A stretch of 64,000 bases of DNA, from the NCBI RefSeq assembly GCF_030546745.1, contig NZ_JAUOPD010000008.1:62001-126000 (forward strand), in the 5' to 3' direction. This DNA comes from Thalassotalea sp. 1_MG-2023 (GTDB lineage: Bacteria; Pseudomonadota; Gammaproteobacteria; Enterobacterales; Alteromonadaceae). Under the pieces are notes generated by a model. The model had not been told where the DNA came from, did no database searches, and saw only the letters and a program-made list of their open reading frames with translations. Both the position numbers and the translations under genes were made by a program. Positions 10,034 to 19,735 of this stretch are shown here, piece by piece (position 1 is the stretch's first letter; each line of letters starts with the position of its first letter).

Positions 10034-10523
10034 TCTTTTATTATTAAGCGTGAGTGTTAGCACTGTATTCAATGTTAACGCTGCCAAAATTGACTTACAG
10101 CAAGAAATTAGCATTGATGCTTCACGGCAAGCTGCTGATCTTAAAAACAAAATTTTCAGCTATATCGACAATGTTGTCATTAAGCAAGGTTCATTGGTGA
10201 TCAACGCTGATCTTGTTCAAGTTATTACCGCAACAGAAACCGATACAAAAACTTATATTGCCCAAGGTAAACCCGCCACGTTTAAACAAACGCTAGAAGA
10301 TGGAACACCCATTTACCTACAAGCTGATGAAATAAAATATGAGCCAGCCAAAAACACAGTGACCATTTCCGGTAATGCAGAATTACGCCAAGAAGGCAGT
10401 AAAGTAAACGGTAGTGTAATTACCTATAATTTCTTAACTGAACAAGTACTTGCTAAAAGCGAAAATGATCAACGCGTTAAAACCGTATTACAGCCAAAGC
10501 AATTGGAAAAAAAGAATCCATGA
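9999..10523 (+). CDS. lptA: Periplasmic LPS transport protein LptA
   Basis: Periplasmic bridge protein whose jellyroll units stack between LptC and LptD to carry LPS. The 174 residues start with a signal peptide (hydrophobic about 8-24, then NVNAA). The OstA-like beta domain follows, with [19 protein letters not shown] near its start and a basic C-terminal end. The start lies inside lptC in another frame, giving a 35-base overlap; the stop overlaps the lptB start (ATGA). Confidence 0.93.
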   Translation: MNKLFINRLHISLLLLSVSVSTVFNVNAAKIDLQQEISIDASRQAADLKNKIFSYIDNVVIKQGSLVINADLVQVITATETDTKTYIAQGKPATFKQTLEDGTPIYLQADEIKYEPAKNTVTISGNAELRQEGSKVNGSVITYNFLTEQVLAKSENDQRVKTVLQPKQLEKKNP

Positions 10524-11251
10524 ACAACGCGAAATTAAATGCTACTCACTTGGCTAAATCCTATAAAGGGCGTATGGTAGTTAAAAATGTTGGCTTAGAA
10601 GTAAATGCTGGCCAAATCGTTGGTTTGTTAGGGCCAAATGGTGCAGGAAAAACCACCTCATTTTATATGATAGTGGGCTTGGTTACTCAAGATAACGGCA
10701 GCATTACCTTAAATGACGAAGATATCACTTTATTGCCAATGCACGAACGAGCACGCAGAGGCATTGGTTATCTTCCGCAAGAAGCGTCTATTTTTCGAAA
10801 ATTGACCGTATATGAAAATATTATGGCGATTTTACAAACGAGAAAAGAACTAACAGAAATCGAACGAGAAGAAAAACTAGAACATTTAGTAGAAGAATTT
10901 AACATTGGACATATTACCGAAAATTTAGGTATGAGTTTATCTGGTGGTGAACGCCGTCGAGTAGAAATTGCCAGAGCCTTAGCAGCTGACCCTAAGTTTA
11001 TTCTGTTAGATGAGCCTTTTGCGGGTGTTGATCCAATTTCTGTAGGTGATATAAAAAAAATTATTCTACACTTAAAAAATAAAGGCATCGGTATATTAAT
11101 AACCGATCATAACGTTAGAGAAACACTTGATGTGTGTGAACATGCTTACATTGTAAGCCATGGCGAACTTATCGCCCAAGGTGATGCAGATCAAATCCTC
11201 GCGAATCAACAAGTCAGAGATGTATATCTTGGTGAACAATTCACGTTATAG
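10520..11251 (+). CDS. lptB: LPS export ABC transporter ATP-binding protein LptB
   Basis: ATPase that powers LPS extraction by LptB2FG. The 243 residues contain Walker [10 protein letters not shown] (about residues 38-46), Q-loop region [13 protein letters not shown], signature LSGGERRR, Walker [14 protein letters not shown] and the switch His in ITDHNVRE. Length and motifs match LptB closely. It ends the coupled kdsD-kdsC-lptC-lptA-lptB run; rpoN follows 53 bases later. Confidence 0.97.
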   Translation: MNNAKLNATHLAKSYKGRMVVKNVGLEVNAGQIVGLLGPNGAGKTTSFYMIVGLVTQDNGSITLNDEDITLLPMHERARRGIGYLPQEASIFRKLTVYENIMAILQTRKELTEIEREEKLEHLVEEFNIGHITENLGMSLSGGERRRVEIARALAADPKFILLDEPFAGVDPISVGDIKKIILHLKNKGIGILITDHNVRETLDVCEHAYIVSHGELIAQGDADQILANQQVRDVYLGEQFTL

Positions 11252-11304
11252 TTATAATATGCTTTAGAAAAATAAGATTTACTTGAAAGGATAAGAAGTA
11301 ATTA

Positions 11305-12810
11305 ATGCGCCCAAGTCTGCAACTACGTATCGGACAACAGCTCACAATGACGCCGCAACTCCAGCAGGCGATCAAGTTATTGCAGTTGTCCACGTTGGAT
11401 TTACAACAAGAAATTCAAGAAGCACTAGAAAGCAACCCTTTGCTTGAGGTTGACGAATCATCATCGTCTGTAGAAGACAACCAACCTGATCGTTTAGAAG
11501 AAGCTTTTTCCGCAAACACTAATGACGAGAAACCAAACAATAACGATGGTACAGAAGACTCTACACCAACGGTAGATGAAATTAGTACCACCGAAGCAAT
11601 GGATAAATCCGATATCCCCGAAGAACTTAACATCGATACAACGTGGGATGAAAGTTACAGTGCTGGTGTTTCAAATACCGGCGCAGCTCCTATCTCAGAT
11701 GATTATGTATACCAAGGTGAAACTACAGATTCCATTCAAGATCACCTACGTTGGCAAATGAAGCTTACACCGTTTAGTGAAACAGACGAAGCTATTGCCA
11801 TGGCAATCATCGACGCCATTGACGACGCGGGCTATTTACGCGTCACCACAGAAGAAATTTTAGAATCAGTTGGTGTTGAAGATGTTGAACTCGACGAAGT
11901 AGAAGCCGTTTTAAAACGAATTAATGTTTTTGATCCCGTAGGTGTAGGCGCTCGGTCGATTGCTGAATGCTTAACAATTCAGCTGAATCAATTTGATAAA
12001 GACACGCCATGGTTAAATGAAAGTAAACTAGTGATCAATGAATACATTGATTTACTCGGTAATCGTGATTATCGACAAATCATGCGAAAAGCGAAACTCA
12101 AAGAAGATCAACTACGTGAAGTGATCCGCTTAATTCAATCTTTAGATCCGCGCCCTGGTGATTCCGTGATCCAAGGTGAAGATCAATACGTGGTACCTGA
12201 TGTATCCGTTGAGAAAAAAAATGGTCGCTGGATTGTCGAATTAAATCCAGATACGGCACCAAGGCTTTCAGTAAATCAGCAGTACGCTTCAATGGCTCGC
12301 TCGATGAAAAACACAAATGACAGTCAGTTTATTCGTTCAAATTTACAAGAAGCTAAATGGTTTATCAAAAGTTTAGAAAGTCGAAATGATACCTTATTAA
12401 AAGTGTCTAATTGTATTGTGCAACGTCAACAAGGATTCTTTGAGCACGGCCCCGAAGCCATGCGTCCAATGGTGTTAAACGATATTGCTGAAGCTGTAGA
12501 CATGCATGAATCGACCATTTCACGTGTGACCACGCAAAAATATATGCATACACCGCGTGGTATTTTTGAACTTAAATATTTTTTCTCTAGCCATGTAAGT
12601 ACAGAAAATGGCGGAGAATGTTCTTCAACAGCGATTCGCGCTTTAATTAAAAAGCTCGTTGCTGCAGAAGTGCCTGCTAAGCCACTGAGTGATAGCAAAA
12701 TGGCAGAACTATTGGCTGAACAGGGTATCAATGTTGCTAGACGGACGATTGCTAAATATCGAGAATCGTTAAATATTCCACCGTCTAATCAACGTAAAAG
12801 TTTACTTTAA
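11305..12810 (+). CDS. rpoN: RNA polymerase sigma-54 factor RpoN
   Basis: Alternative sigma factor for -24/-12 promoters that need AAA+ activators. The 501 residues show region I with a Gln/Leu-rich N-terminus ([15 protein letters not shown]), an acidic region II (about 50-120) rich in Asp, Glu and Ser, the core-binding domain, a helix-turn-helix and the C-terminal RpoN box [10 protein letters not shown]. The long acidic region II is variable in this family. The neighbours hpf, ptsN, rapZ and npr are the classic rpoN companions. Confidence 0.97.
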   Translation: MRPSLQLRIGQQLTMTPQLQQAIKLLQLSTLDLQQEIQEALESNPLLEVDESSSSVEDNQPDRLEEAFSANTNDEKPNNNDGTEDSTPTVDEISTTEAMDKSDIPEELNIDTTWDESYSAGVSNTGAAPISDDYVYQGETTDSIQDHLRWQMKLTPFSETDEAIAMAIIDAIDDAGYLRVTTEEILESVGVEDVELDEVEAVLKRINVFDPVGVGARSIAECLTIQLNQFDKDTPWLNESKLVINEYIDLLGNRDYRQIMRKAKLKEDQLREVIRLIQSLDPRPGDSVIQGEDQYVVPDVSVEKKNGRWIVELNPDTAPRLSVNQQYASMARSMKNTNDSQFIRSNLQEAKWFIKSLESRNDTLLKVSNCIVQRQQGFFEHGPEAMRPMVLNDIAEAVDMHESTISRVTTQKYMHTPRGIFELKYFFSSHVSTENGGECSSTAIRALIKKLVAAEVPAKPLSDSKMAELLAEQGINVARRTIAKYRESLNIPPSNQRKSLL

Positions 12811-12834
12811 CTCTCTAGTAAAAGGATAACGCTT

Positions 12835-13122
12835 ATGCAAATTAACCTTGCCGGACATCATGTTGAAATTACTGAACCTATGCGCGATAGCGTCAATAAA
12901 AAGTTTGCAAAGCTAGAGCGACACTTCGATCACATTAACAATGTTTATGTTGTGTTAACGGTTGAAAAATTGAGTCAAATTGCTGAAGCAACCGTACACC
13001 TAAGTGGCACCGAAGTTCATGCTAAAGCGGAAAACAACGACATGTACACATCAATAGACTCACTCGTCAATAAGCTCGATAAACAAATCCTCAAATACAA
13101 GGGAAAAATTAATCAACATTAG
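12835..13122 (+). CDS. hpf: Ribosome hibernation promoting factor, short form
   Basis: Short HPF/YfiA-family protein of 95 residues that binds the 30S subunit and promotes 100S dimers in stationary phase. The single beta-alpha-beta-beta-beta-alpha domain starts with INLAGHHVEITEPMRDSVNKKF. It lacks the C-terminal dimerisation domain of long HPF, as expected for gammaproteobacteria. AAAGGA precedes the ATG. It sits between rpoN and ptsN as in E. coli. Confidence 0.95.
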   Translation: MQINLAGHHVEITEPMRDSVNKKFAKLERHFDHINNVYVVLTVEKLSQIAEATVHLSGTEVHAKAENNDMYTSIDSLVNKLDKQILKYKGKINQH

Positions 13123-13144
13123 TTTGTTGATCACAAAATCCACT

Positions 13145-13600
13145 ATGAATTTTATCGATATCATCAAAGAGGACTGCACACTGTGTGCAGTCCAAGCTAC
13201 CAGCAAAAAACGTATTCTTGAACTTTTATGCAGTAAAGCTGCTGACACCAATGATCAAGTGACCACTTATAATTTACTTGAAAGCTTAATGCTAAGAGAG
13301 AAAATGGGTTCTACAGGTATCGGTAATGGTATTGCTATTCCGCACGGTCGGCTAACATCAACAGATAAAGTCATGATTGTTATCGCGACTGCAGAAACCC
13401 CCATAGAGTTTGACGCCATTGATAATCGACCTGTGGATATTTTTATCGCCTTATTTGTACCGGAAGCTAAATGCCAGCAGCATCTATCCACGCTACAAAG
13501 TATTGCCAAAGTATTCAGCGATAAAAGCGTGTGTAAACAAGTTCGCAAATGTGACAACAACCACGAATTATTCCAATTACTAAAATCTACTGCCCAATAA
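13145..13600 (+). CDS. ptsN: Nitrogen PTS regulatory protein EIIA-Ntr (PtsN)
   Basis: EIIA-like phosphocarrier of the nitrogen PTS, receiving phosphate from NPr and acting on targets such as K+ transport and sensor kinases. From this ATG the protein has 151 residues with the phospho-acceptor His67 in GIAIPHGR. I chose the ATG at 13145 because MNFIDIIKEDCTLCAVQ aligns with known PtsN N-termini; a TTG seven codons upstream (13124) could extend it. It lies between hpf and rapZ in the rpoN operon. Confidence 0.94.
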   Translation: MNFIDIIKEDCTLCAVQATSKKRILELLCSKAADTNDQVTTYNLLESLMLREKMGSTGIGNGIAIPHGRLTSTDKVMIVIATAETPIEFDAIDNRPVDIFIALFVPEAKCQQHLSTLQSIAKVFSDKSVCKQVRKCDNNHELFQLLKSTAQ

Positions 13601-13615
13601 CCTAGGATTTCATCA

Positions 13616-14470
13616 ATGAAACTTACGATCGTAAGTGGCCGCTCCGGCTCAGGTAAAACAGTCGCTTTGCGCGTATTAGAAGATTTAGGTTATTACTGTG
13701 TAGATAATATTCCTGTAAATTTATTACCCGCATTGACCCATACGGTTATTAATGATTACGAAACAGTTGCGGTAAGCCTAGACGTTAGAAATCTACCTGC
13801 AGAACCAACAGATGTACCCGAAATACTCGATTATTTACCTAGTGCAGTAGAACTTTCAATCGTGTATTTAGACGCTGACGACGGCGATCTTATTAGACGA
13901 TTTAGCGAAACACGTCGTTTGCATCCGCTCATTCGCCAGAACATCGCACTTGATCAAGCGATGACTTTAGAAAAAAAATTACTTGAACCCATTGCTGCTC
14001 GTGCCAATTTATATATTAATACTAGCCAATTAACACCACATCAACTTGCAGACTTGATACGCGAACGAGTCTTGGGCAAAAAAAGTGGCTCTATGGTAGT
14101 AGTATTTGAATCATTTGGCTTTAAACACGGGCTACCAAAAGATGCCGATTTTGTCTTTGACGCGCGCTTTTTACCTAATCCTTTTTGGGAAAAAGAATTA
14201 AAGCCGTTTACTGGGTTAGAGCAACCAGTAAAAGATTTTCTCGCCAGCCAACCAATTGTGACCAAGTTTATCTGGCAAATAAACAGCTTTATGATGACCT
14301 GGTTACCGCATTTAGAACGGAATAATCGCAGTTATATTACTATCGCTATCGGCTGTACTGGTGGTAAACATCGTTCGGTATATATCGCCGAATTGTTAGC
14401 ATCTAATTTAAAGAAAGAACGTAAAGACGTGCAGGCTCGTCACCGCGACCTTAAATTGCCTAGCACATAA
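13616..14470 (+). CDS. rapZ: RNase adapter protein RapZ
   Basis: Nucleotide-binding protein that in E. coli senses glucosamine 6-phosphate and presents the sRNA GlmZ to RNase E. The 284 residues contain Walker A GRSGSGKT (about residues 8-15) and the C-terminal RNA- and ligand-binding domain with GCTGGKHRSVYIAELL. Length equals E. coli RapZ. Whether a GlmZ-like RNA exists here cannot be told from this window. It is the fourth gene of the rpoN group. Confidence 0.95.
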   Translation: MKLTIVSGRSGSGKTVALRVLEDLGYYCVDNIPVNLLPALTHTVINDYETVAVSLDVRNLPAEPTDVPEILDYLPSAVELSIVYLDADDGDLIRRFSETRRLHPLIRQNIALDQAMTLEKKLLEPIAARANLYINTSQLTPHQLADLIRERVLGKKSGSMVVVFESFGFKHGLPKDADFVFDARFLPNPFWEKELKPFTGLEQPVKDFLASQPIVTKFIWQINSFMMTWLPHLERNNRSYITIAIGCTGGKHRSVYIAELLASNLKKERKDVQARHRDLKLPST

Positions 14471-14608
14471 TCAAATTATGTCTGGCAAATATTTCTCACA
14501 ATAAAAACGTTGTAAATAATTGAATGAATACAACGATAAAAAGTAGCAGCGTTGATTAAATTACGTTTACACTAACAATACGTCAACTTAAGGGGTAAGT
14601 TTAATCAT

Positions 14609-14884
14609 ATGAATCGCTTTTCTCGTTCAATCATAATCACCAACAAGTTAGGGATACACGCCCGGCCTGCCACTAAGTTAGCGCAATTAACTCAACAATT
14701 TAAAGCAACAGTAATGATAGAGTTAGAAGGTAAGCAAGTTGATGCCAGTAGCATAATGGGGTTAATGTTACTGGCTGGCAGCCAAGGGAAAACCGTTAAT
14801 GTTCATACAGAAGGCCCTGACGCTAAGCGTGCATTAGAAGAAGTACACCAATTATTTACTAACAAGTTCGATGAAGAAGAATAA
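14609..14884 (+). CDS. ptsO: HPr-like phosphocarrier NPr (PtsO)
   Basis: HPr-family protein of 91 residues that passes phosphate from EI-Ntr to PtsN. The active His17 lies in NKLGIHARPATKL, and DASSIMGLMLLAG corresponds to the second HPr signature. Its place after rapZ, 138 bases downstream, supports NPr over the sugar-PTS HPr. The gap contains an inverted repeat CGTTGTA / TACAACG (14508-14535), so a separate promoter is possible. AAGGGG lies upstream of the start. Confidence 0.94.
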   Translation: MNRFSRSIIITNKLGIHARPATKLAQLTQQFKATVMIELEGKQVDASSIMGLMLLAGSQGKTVNVHTEGPDAKRALEEVHQLFTNKFDEEE

Positions 14885-14988
14885 TGTGTACGCCTTGGTT
14901 AAATGACAAACTTACACGAAAAAACTCCCCTTTATGCCAATGCAGTGTTCACATTTACAATAAGAAAAAAGCTGCTAAAACCAACCAG

Positions 14989-15017
14989 TTGAGATAGACT
15001 ATAATACCAAATATAGT
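14989..15017 (+). promoter_or_regulatory. Sigma-70 type promoter for mgtE
   Basis: TTGAGA (14989-14994) and TATAGT (15012-15017) are separated by 17 bases, each matching five of six consensus positions. The predicted start near 15024 would place a hairpin (GGTGA / TCGCC and GTTC / GAAC, 15027-15049) at the very 5' end of the mRNA. Confidence 0.55.
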
Positions 15018-15100
15018 GGATGCCTTGGTGACGTTCTCAGAACATCGCCCATCTGTTTCATTTTTAGCATTCTAATTTCGTGAAAACGGCAAAGGGTAGC

Positions 15101-16462
15101 ATGATGCCGGAAGTGTCAGAACAAGAACAAAGCCAACAACGCCTACAACAAGTCAATGAAGCGCTTGGCAGCGGTATGTTTGTTTATGTCCGCAAACTAC
15201 TACAGAACATGCCCGCTTATGATCTCGCGCTACTGCTTGAATCGTCTCCAAATAAAAGTCGTACTATTTTATGGCAACTTATCGATCCCGATCATCATGG
15301 TGAGGTCTTAGAAGAATTAAGTGAGGAAGTACGTAAAGGTATTTTAAAAAATATTCGTCCAGAAAAATTAGCAGAAGTTGCTGAAGGGATGGATGTTGAT
15401 GATCTTGCAGAAGTATTAAGAACCCTACCAGATACCGTTTATAACGAAGTGCTAAACTCGATGGATTCGCAAGACCGAAGCCGGGTAGAACAAGCACTTT
15501 CATACGAAGAAGATACCGCTGGTGGTATCATGAATACCGATACCATCACAATACGCCCTGACGTAACCGTTGATGTTGTGCTTAGGTATTTACGTTTAAA
15601 AGGCGAATTGCCTGTCGCCACTGATTCATTTTATGTCGTTGACCGTAATGACAAATTTATCGGTGCCGTATCACTTGCAGCTATCGTAACTGCAAAGCCA
15701 GAAGAGTCAATTTCAACCTTAATTCATGCGGATATAGAAGCAGTAAACGTTGAAATGCCTGAAACAGAAGTTGCGCAACTATTTGAACGTTACGATTGGT
15801 TCTCTGCCCCGGTGATTGATGATAACGGTCGATTATTAGGTCGTATTACTGTAGATGACATTGTCGATATCATTCGTGAAGAAGCCGAGCATTCTATGAT
15901 GAGCATGGCGGGTCTTGATGATGAAGCAGATACTTTTGCCCCTATTTTAAAAAGTACTCAACGCCGCTCTATATGGTTAGGTGTTAACTTAATAACCGCT
16001 ATTTTTGCCGTTGTTGTGTCAAACATGTTTGAAGATATTTTAAGCCAATTAACCATTCTGGCAATTTTAAACACACTCGTACCTAGCATGGGCGGTGTAG
16101 CAGGCAATCAAACGCTAACACTGGTGATTCGTGGTATCGCACTTGGCCACGTTGGTGATTCCAACTCCCGCGTCTTGTTAATGAAAGAATTAGCCGTTGG
16201 CTTTTTAAATGGCATTATTTGGGCAATTTTAATTGCCGCGGTAGTAGGTATTTGGAAACAAGACATCATACTCGCAGGCATTATCGCGTTTGCTATGTTA
16301 ATGAATATGACAGCGGCAGGAATCGCAGGGGTTACCATTCCATTAATGCTCAAACGAATGAATATTGATCCTGCGTTAGCGGGAAGCGTGATCTTAACAA
16401 CGATTACCGATGTGGTAGGTATTTTTGCTTTTCTAGGTACTGCAGCATTGCTGTTAGGCTAA
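15101..16462 (+). CDS. mgtE: Magnesium transporter MgtE
   Basis: Mg2+ channel of the MgtE family. The protein has about 454 residues: a cytoplasmic MgtE-N superhelical domain (about 20-130), two CBS domains (about 135-255) that gate by Mg2+ binding, a connecting helix and five membrane helices (about 285-454). MGGVAGNQTLTLVIRG and the C-terminal TTITDVVG belong to the pore region. AAAGGG lies just upstream of adjacent ATGs at 15101 and 15104; the second gives MPEVSEQEQ. A GTG at 15080 is a less likely start. Confidence 0.95.
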   Translation: MMPEVSEQEQSQQRLQQVNEALGSGMFVYVRKLLQNMPAYDLALLLESSPNKSRTILWQLIDPDHHGEVLEELSEEVRKGILKNIRPEKLAEVAEGMDVDDLAEVLRTLPDTVYNEVLNSMDSQDRSRVEQALSYEEDTAGGIMNTDTITIRPDVTVDVVLRYLRLKGELPVATDSFYVVDRNDKFIGAVSLAAIVTAKPEESISTLIHADIEAVNVEMPETEVAQLFERYDWFSAPVIDDNGRLLGRITVDDIVDIIREEAEHSMMSMAGLDDEADTFAPILKSTQRRSIWLGVNLITAIFAVVVSNMFEDILSQLTILAILNTLVPSMGGVAGNQTLTLVIRGIALGHVGDSNSRVLLMKELAVGFLNGIIWAILIAAVVGIWKQDIILAGIIAFAMLMNMTAAGIAGVTIPLMLKRMNIDPALAGSVILTTITDVVGIFAFLGTAALLLG

Positions 16463-16483
16463 TAACTATAACCACTTGGCTTA

Positions 16484-16505
16484 GCCGCAATTGCAAGATT
16501 GCGGC
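16484..16505. terminator. Hairpin between convergent mgtE and pmbA
   Basis: Perfect inverted repeat GCCGCAAT / ATTGCGGC with a six-base loop, in the 58-base gap between two converging genes. There is no T tract on either side, so it is a candidate terminator or an RNA 3'-end stabiliser. Confidence 0.45.
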
Positions 16506-16520
16506 ACTCACCTAAACCAG

Positions 16521-17864
16521 TTAATTTCCAGCAACTTGCATTTGGTCAATAATAATTGACCCGGTTTTAATCGCGCCCTTTAAGTCATAATCGTTACCAA
16601 CAGCCACTAAATTTTTAAACATGTCTTGTAGATTGCCTGCAATAGTGACTTCAGAAACCGGAAAAGCAATTTCACCATTTTCAACCCAAAAACCTGCCGC
16701 GCCACGCGAATAATCGCCGTTAACAACATTAACACCTTGGCCCATTAATTCTGTTACTAATAAACCCGTGCCTAAGGTTTTTAACATTGCGTCAAAGTCG
16801 CCACCATTAGCACTGACCTGCCAGTTATGAATACCACCAGCATGCCCTGTTGTTGTCATACCTAGTTTTCTCGCAGAATAACTGGTCAATAAATAGGTGG
16901 CTAAATCACCGTCTTTGATAATTTCCCGATCTTTCGTTGTGACACCTTCGCTATCAAACGCACTGCTGGCCAAACCTTTTAAAATGTGGGGTTTTTCTTC
17001 GATGGTTAAAAACGAAGGGAAAATTTGTTCGCCCAACGCATCTAATAAAAATGAGGATTTACGATATAAATTACCACCACTAATCGCGGCAATAAAATGT
17101 CCCCAAAAGGTGTTAGCAATATCAGCACGAAACATGACCGGCACCTTAGCTGTAGGCAGTTTCTGTGCGTTAAGTCGTGCGAGCACTTCATTGGCCGCTT
17201 CTTTACCTATAGCTTCTGGGGCAGTTAACTGAGAAAATTCGCGACTGACACTATAAGCATAATCTCGTTGCATTTCGTCATTATCTGTTGCAATCACAAC
17301 ACAACTTAAGCTGTGGCGAGTACTTGGATATCCCACAATCTGACCATGACTATTGCCGTAAACTTTAAAGCCCTCAAAACAAGCCAAAGTAGCGCCATCT
17401 GAGTTAGTGATCTTGTCATCAGCACTTAAAGCCGCTTGCTCACAGGAATTGGCTAAATCAATCGCTTCTTCAGTGGTTAATACTTTAGGATGATATAAGT
17501 CTAAATCTTTCGGGTTCATTGCCAATAATGCTTTATCAGCCAGCCCTGAGCTTTCATCAACGGAGGTATATTTGGCAATATTGACCGCTGCTTGCACCGT
17601 TTGATTCAACGCATCTTGTGATAAGTCAGCGGTTGAAGCACTCCCCTTTCGCCCTTGCTGGTAAACCGTTATTCCTAAGGCACCATCACTGGTAAATTCA
17701 ACCGTTTCAACATCACCTAGTCTTGTTGTTACACTCAAACCTTGTTGTCTGCTCATCGACACTTCAGCGCCATCTGCACCTAGTGTTTTCGCTAAAGCTA
17801 AGGCGTCGGCGACGGTTTGTTTAACATCTGTCATTTGTTCAGGGATTGTTTTTATATCGGTCAT
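16521..17864 (-). CDS. pmbA: Metalloprotease PmbA (TldE)
   Basis: Subunit of the TldD/TldE (PmbA) zinc protease, known from microcin B17 maturation and CcdA degradation. The 447 residues match the usual length. TldE lacks the catalytic HExxxH of TldD, and none is visible here, which fits PmbA. Conserved segments include GADGAEVSMSRQQGLSVTTR near the N-terminus and VNGDYSRGAAGFWVENGEI near the C-terminus. It lies divergent to darP, as in E. coli. The start ATG is at 17864. Confidence 0.95.
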   Translation of the reverse strand: MTDIKTIPEQMTDVKQTVADALALAKTLGADGAEVSMSRQQGLSVTTRLGDVETVEFTSDGALGITVYQQGRKGSASTADLSQDALNQTVQAAVNIAKYTSVDESSGLADKALLAMNPKDLDLYHPKVLTTEEAIDLANSCEQAALSADDKITNSDGATLACFEGFKVYGNSHGQIVGYPSTRHSLSCVVIATDNDEMQRDYAYSVSREFSQLTAPEAIGKEAANEVLARLNAQKLPTAKVPVMFRADIANTFWGHFIAAISGGNLYRKSSFLLDALGEQIFPSFLTIEEKPHILKGLASSAFDSEGVTTKDREIIKDGDLATYLLTSYSARKLGMTTTGHAGGIHNWQVSANGGDFDAMLKTLGTGLLVTELMGQGVNVVNGDYSRGAAGFWVENGEIAFPVSEVTIAGNLQDMFKNLVAVGNDYDLKGAIKTGSIIIDQMQVAGN

Positions 17865-17964
17865 TCGTCAATATAGCTCTTTTGTTGCAAGCAAATGCTC
17901 TCACTGCTAGAGGCGAGTTCACGCTTGTTGTATAATGCTTAAAATTTTTAATGATAGCGTTATT

Positions 17965-18483
17965 ATGCCTCAGTACGAACACGATATCGATGAATTCGAT
18001 GAAGATTATAAAAGTAAAACCGAAATAAAACGTGAAATGCACGCTATGCAAGACTTTGCCATGAAATTGGTTAAGCTTTCCAAAGCACAGCGCGCGAAAG
18101 TACCGTTTCCTGAAGAAATTCTTGAAGCGTTAGCGCTCGCAGACAAAATTAAAAATAAGCCTGAAGCCTTACGCCGTCATGTCAGGTTTATGAGTAAAGT
18201 GTTACTTGAAACTGATTTAACAGATGTGAATCAAGCATTAGATGTAATGGCGAATAAACACCAACAAGATACTTCTCGACATTTACGTTTAGAACAATTG
18301 CGTGACGACCTTATTACTCAAGGTAACGATAAAATTGAAGCCATGCTTGAACAATATCCAGCAATGGAACGACAAAAATTAAGGCAACTTGTTCGCCAAG
18401 CAACGAAAGAGCATAACGCTGAAAAACCGGGTAAATCATATCGAGATCTCTTTGCTTATATCAAAGAACACGCGGAAGAATAA
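17965..18483 (+). CDS. darP: Dual-action ribosomal maturation protein DarP (YjgA)
   Basis: Ribosome biogenesis factor of the YjgA/DUF615 family that promotes late 50S assembly. From this ATG it has 172 residues, nearly all helical, with SKTEIKREMHAMQDFAMKLV, HVRFMSKVLLE and the C-terminal SYRDLFAYIKE typical of the family. I chose 17965 (MPQYEHDIDEFDEDY) because family members start with a short acidic stretch; an ATG ten codons upstream at 17935 is in frame. It is divergent to pmbA, the conserved partner. Confidence 0.93.
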   Translation: MPQYEHDIDEFDEDYKSKTEIKREMHAMQDFAMKLVKLSKAQRAKVPFPEEILEALALADKIKNKPEALRRHVRFMSKVLLETDLTDVNQALDVMANKHQQDTSRHLRLEQLRDDLITQGNDKIEAMLEQYPAMERQKLRQLVRQATKEHNAEKPGKSYRDLFAYIKEHAEE

Positions 18484-18522
18484 TACCCTCAAACGCTGAG
18501 AATAACGTAAATTGAAGACAGG

Positions 18523-18558
18523 TTACACCAATAACGCGCTACTGAATTATTGGTGTAA
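18523..18558. terminator. Hairpin between darP and the lysine operon 3' end
   Basis: Twelve-base inverted repeat TTACACCAATAA / TTATTGGTGTAA with a 12-base loop, in the 104-base gap between converging genes. The downstream sequence is only moderately T-rich, so it may act in both directions or serve as a 3'-end stem. Confidence 0.55.
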
Positions 18559-18587
18559 ACACTGTTTTATTTGACTAAACTTTTCAC

Positions 18588-19715
18588 TTACAACGTAAAA
18601 TACTTTGTAAAAACTTTATAAAGTTCAGTACCTTGGTTAACACTTGCTGATGCAAAATGCAAAATAGGAATAACTTCTTCATCCAAAGATAAATAATGCA
18701 AAGGATCACCATCACCATAGTTATCCATTCTTAATATTCTTGCTAACGGCTCGCCAGCCGGTAGAGGTTGTCCAAATTCAGCCAAATAATCTACCATCCC
18801 GCCCATGGGAGAATAATAGGCTTTATAGTCTTTTAACATACATGCATAACGAGTCATTGGTTTTGCTTGGTATTCTGGCGCATCAATTACACCTTTGTAT
18901 TGCAAGTAACTCAAAATACTTTGCGCATCTTCTAAAGCGACATCTAGATCAATTTGTTCTTGTGACCCAAGCTCAACGGTAAAGCTTTCTTTATTCAATG
19001 AAGCAGAGCTTATCGAAAAGTTAATACCTAACTCTGCGAAAGCTTCTTGAAGATGCCACCAAGGGCAAAAAGTTGCTTCATCTAATGCGCCGTCAAACTG
19101 GTTTGGGATCAACAATGTATGCGGAATATCAAAGTGTTTAGCGCTTTCTTTTGCGTATTCCGGGCAATATAAGTGTTTGCTAGATATTGGCCCTGTATGC
19201 AAGTCAAGTACAAGGTCAGCTTGGTGTGCTAAGCGCTGCAGCTGATAAGCGATTCGTTGCCCAGTCGTTAAACCAAATATATTGTGATTAAGTTTTTGCT
19301 CAATACTTTGGATCATTAATGCTTTAAAGTTCGCTTCAATGGTTTTATCGTCTTTACCAATGCTCTCACGGACAAACGGCTTTATCATTTCAGGCGCAAA
19401 ATGATACATGCGATTCCAGTTAACACCGGTGATAGGATCAAATCGTCCAAGGGTATATTCACCATTTTTATGGTTACATCCTACAGGGTTAGCATACGGT
19501 ACTAGGGTAATATCACCCTTGACCTGCGTATTCCTTAATAACTCCAGCAATTGGAAAATTACCGCGTTACCTTGTACTTCTGCACCGTGCATGTTCGCCT
19601 GAATATAAACACTCGGCGCTGTTGAATCACCTTTAAGTCGGTACACAGGAACCGTTAAGGCTGCGCCGCTGGCCATTTCACCAACGTGCATAACGTCTTT
19701 TGTAAAATTTGTCAT
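18588..19715 (-). CDS. M14-family zinc hydrolase, AstE/aspartoacylase-like
   Basis: Predicted zinc-dependent deacylase of the succinylglutamate desuccinylase/aspartoacylase branch of peptidase family M14. From the ATG at 19715 it has 375 residues. The full metal site is visible: His43 and Glu46 in NMHGAEVQGN and His173 in LVLDLHTGP; a candidate catalytic Glu follows in SFTVELGSQ. AstE removes succinate from N2-succinylglutamate; here I infer an N-succinyl amino acid substrate of the lysine pathway because the gene is third in a lysine-riboswitch operon with dapD. An ATG five codons upstream (19730) has no ribosome site, whereas GAAAGAG precedes 19715. It starts 20 bases after the decarboxylase stop. 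The substrate is not proven. Confidence 0.85.
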   Translation of the reverse strand: MTNFTKDVMHVGEMASGAALTVPVYRLKGDSTAPSVYIQANMHGAEVQGNAVIFQLLELLRNTQVKGDITLVPYANPVGCNHKNGEYTLGRFDPITGVNWNRMYHFAPEMIKPFVRESIGKDDKTIEANFKALMIQSIEQKLNHNIFGLTTGQRIAYQLQRLAHQADLVLDLHTGPISSKHLYCPEYAKESAKHFDIPHTLLIPNQFDGALDEATFCPWWHLQEAFAELGINFSISSASLNKESFTVELGSQEQIDLDVALEDAQSILSYLQYKGVIDAPEYQAKPMTRYACMLKDYKAYYSPMGGMVDYLAEFGQPLPAGEPLARILRMDNYGDGDPLHYLSLDEEVIPILHFASASVNQGTELYKVFTKYFTL

Positions 19716-19735
19716 TTTCGTCTCTTTCATTATTA

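Noticed and set aside
14885-15100. M-box magnesium riboswitch for mgtE
   Set aside because: The predicted leader is only about 80 bases, and none of the conserved M-box elements is present.
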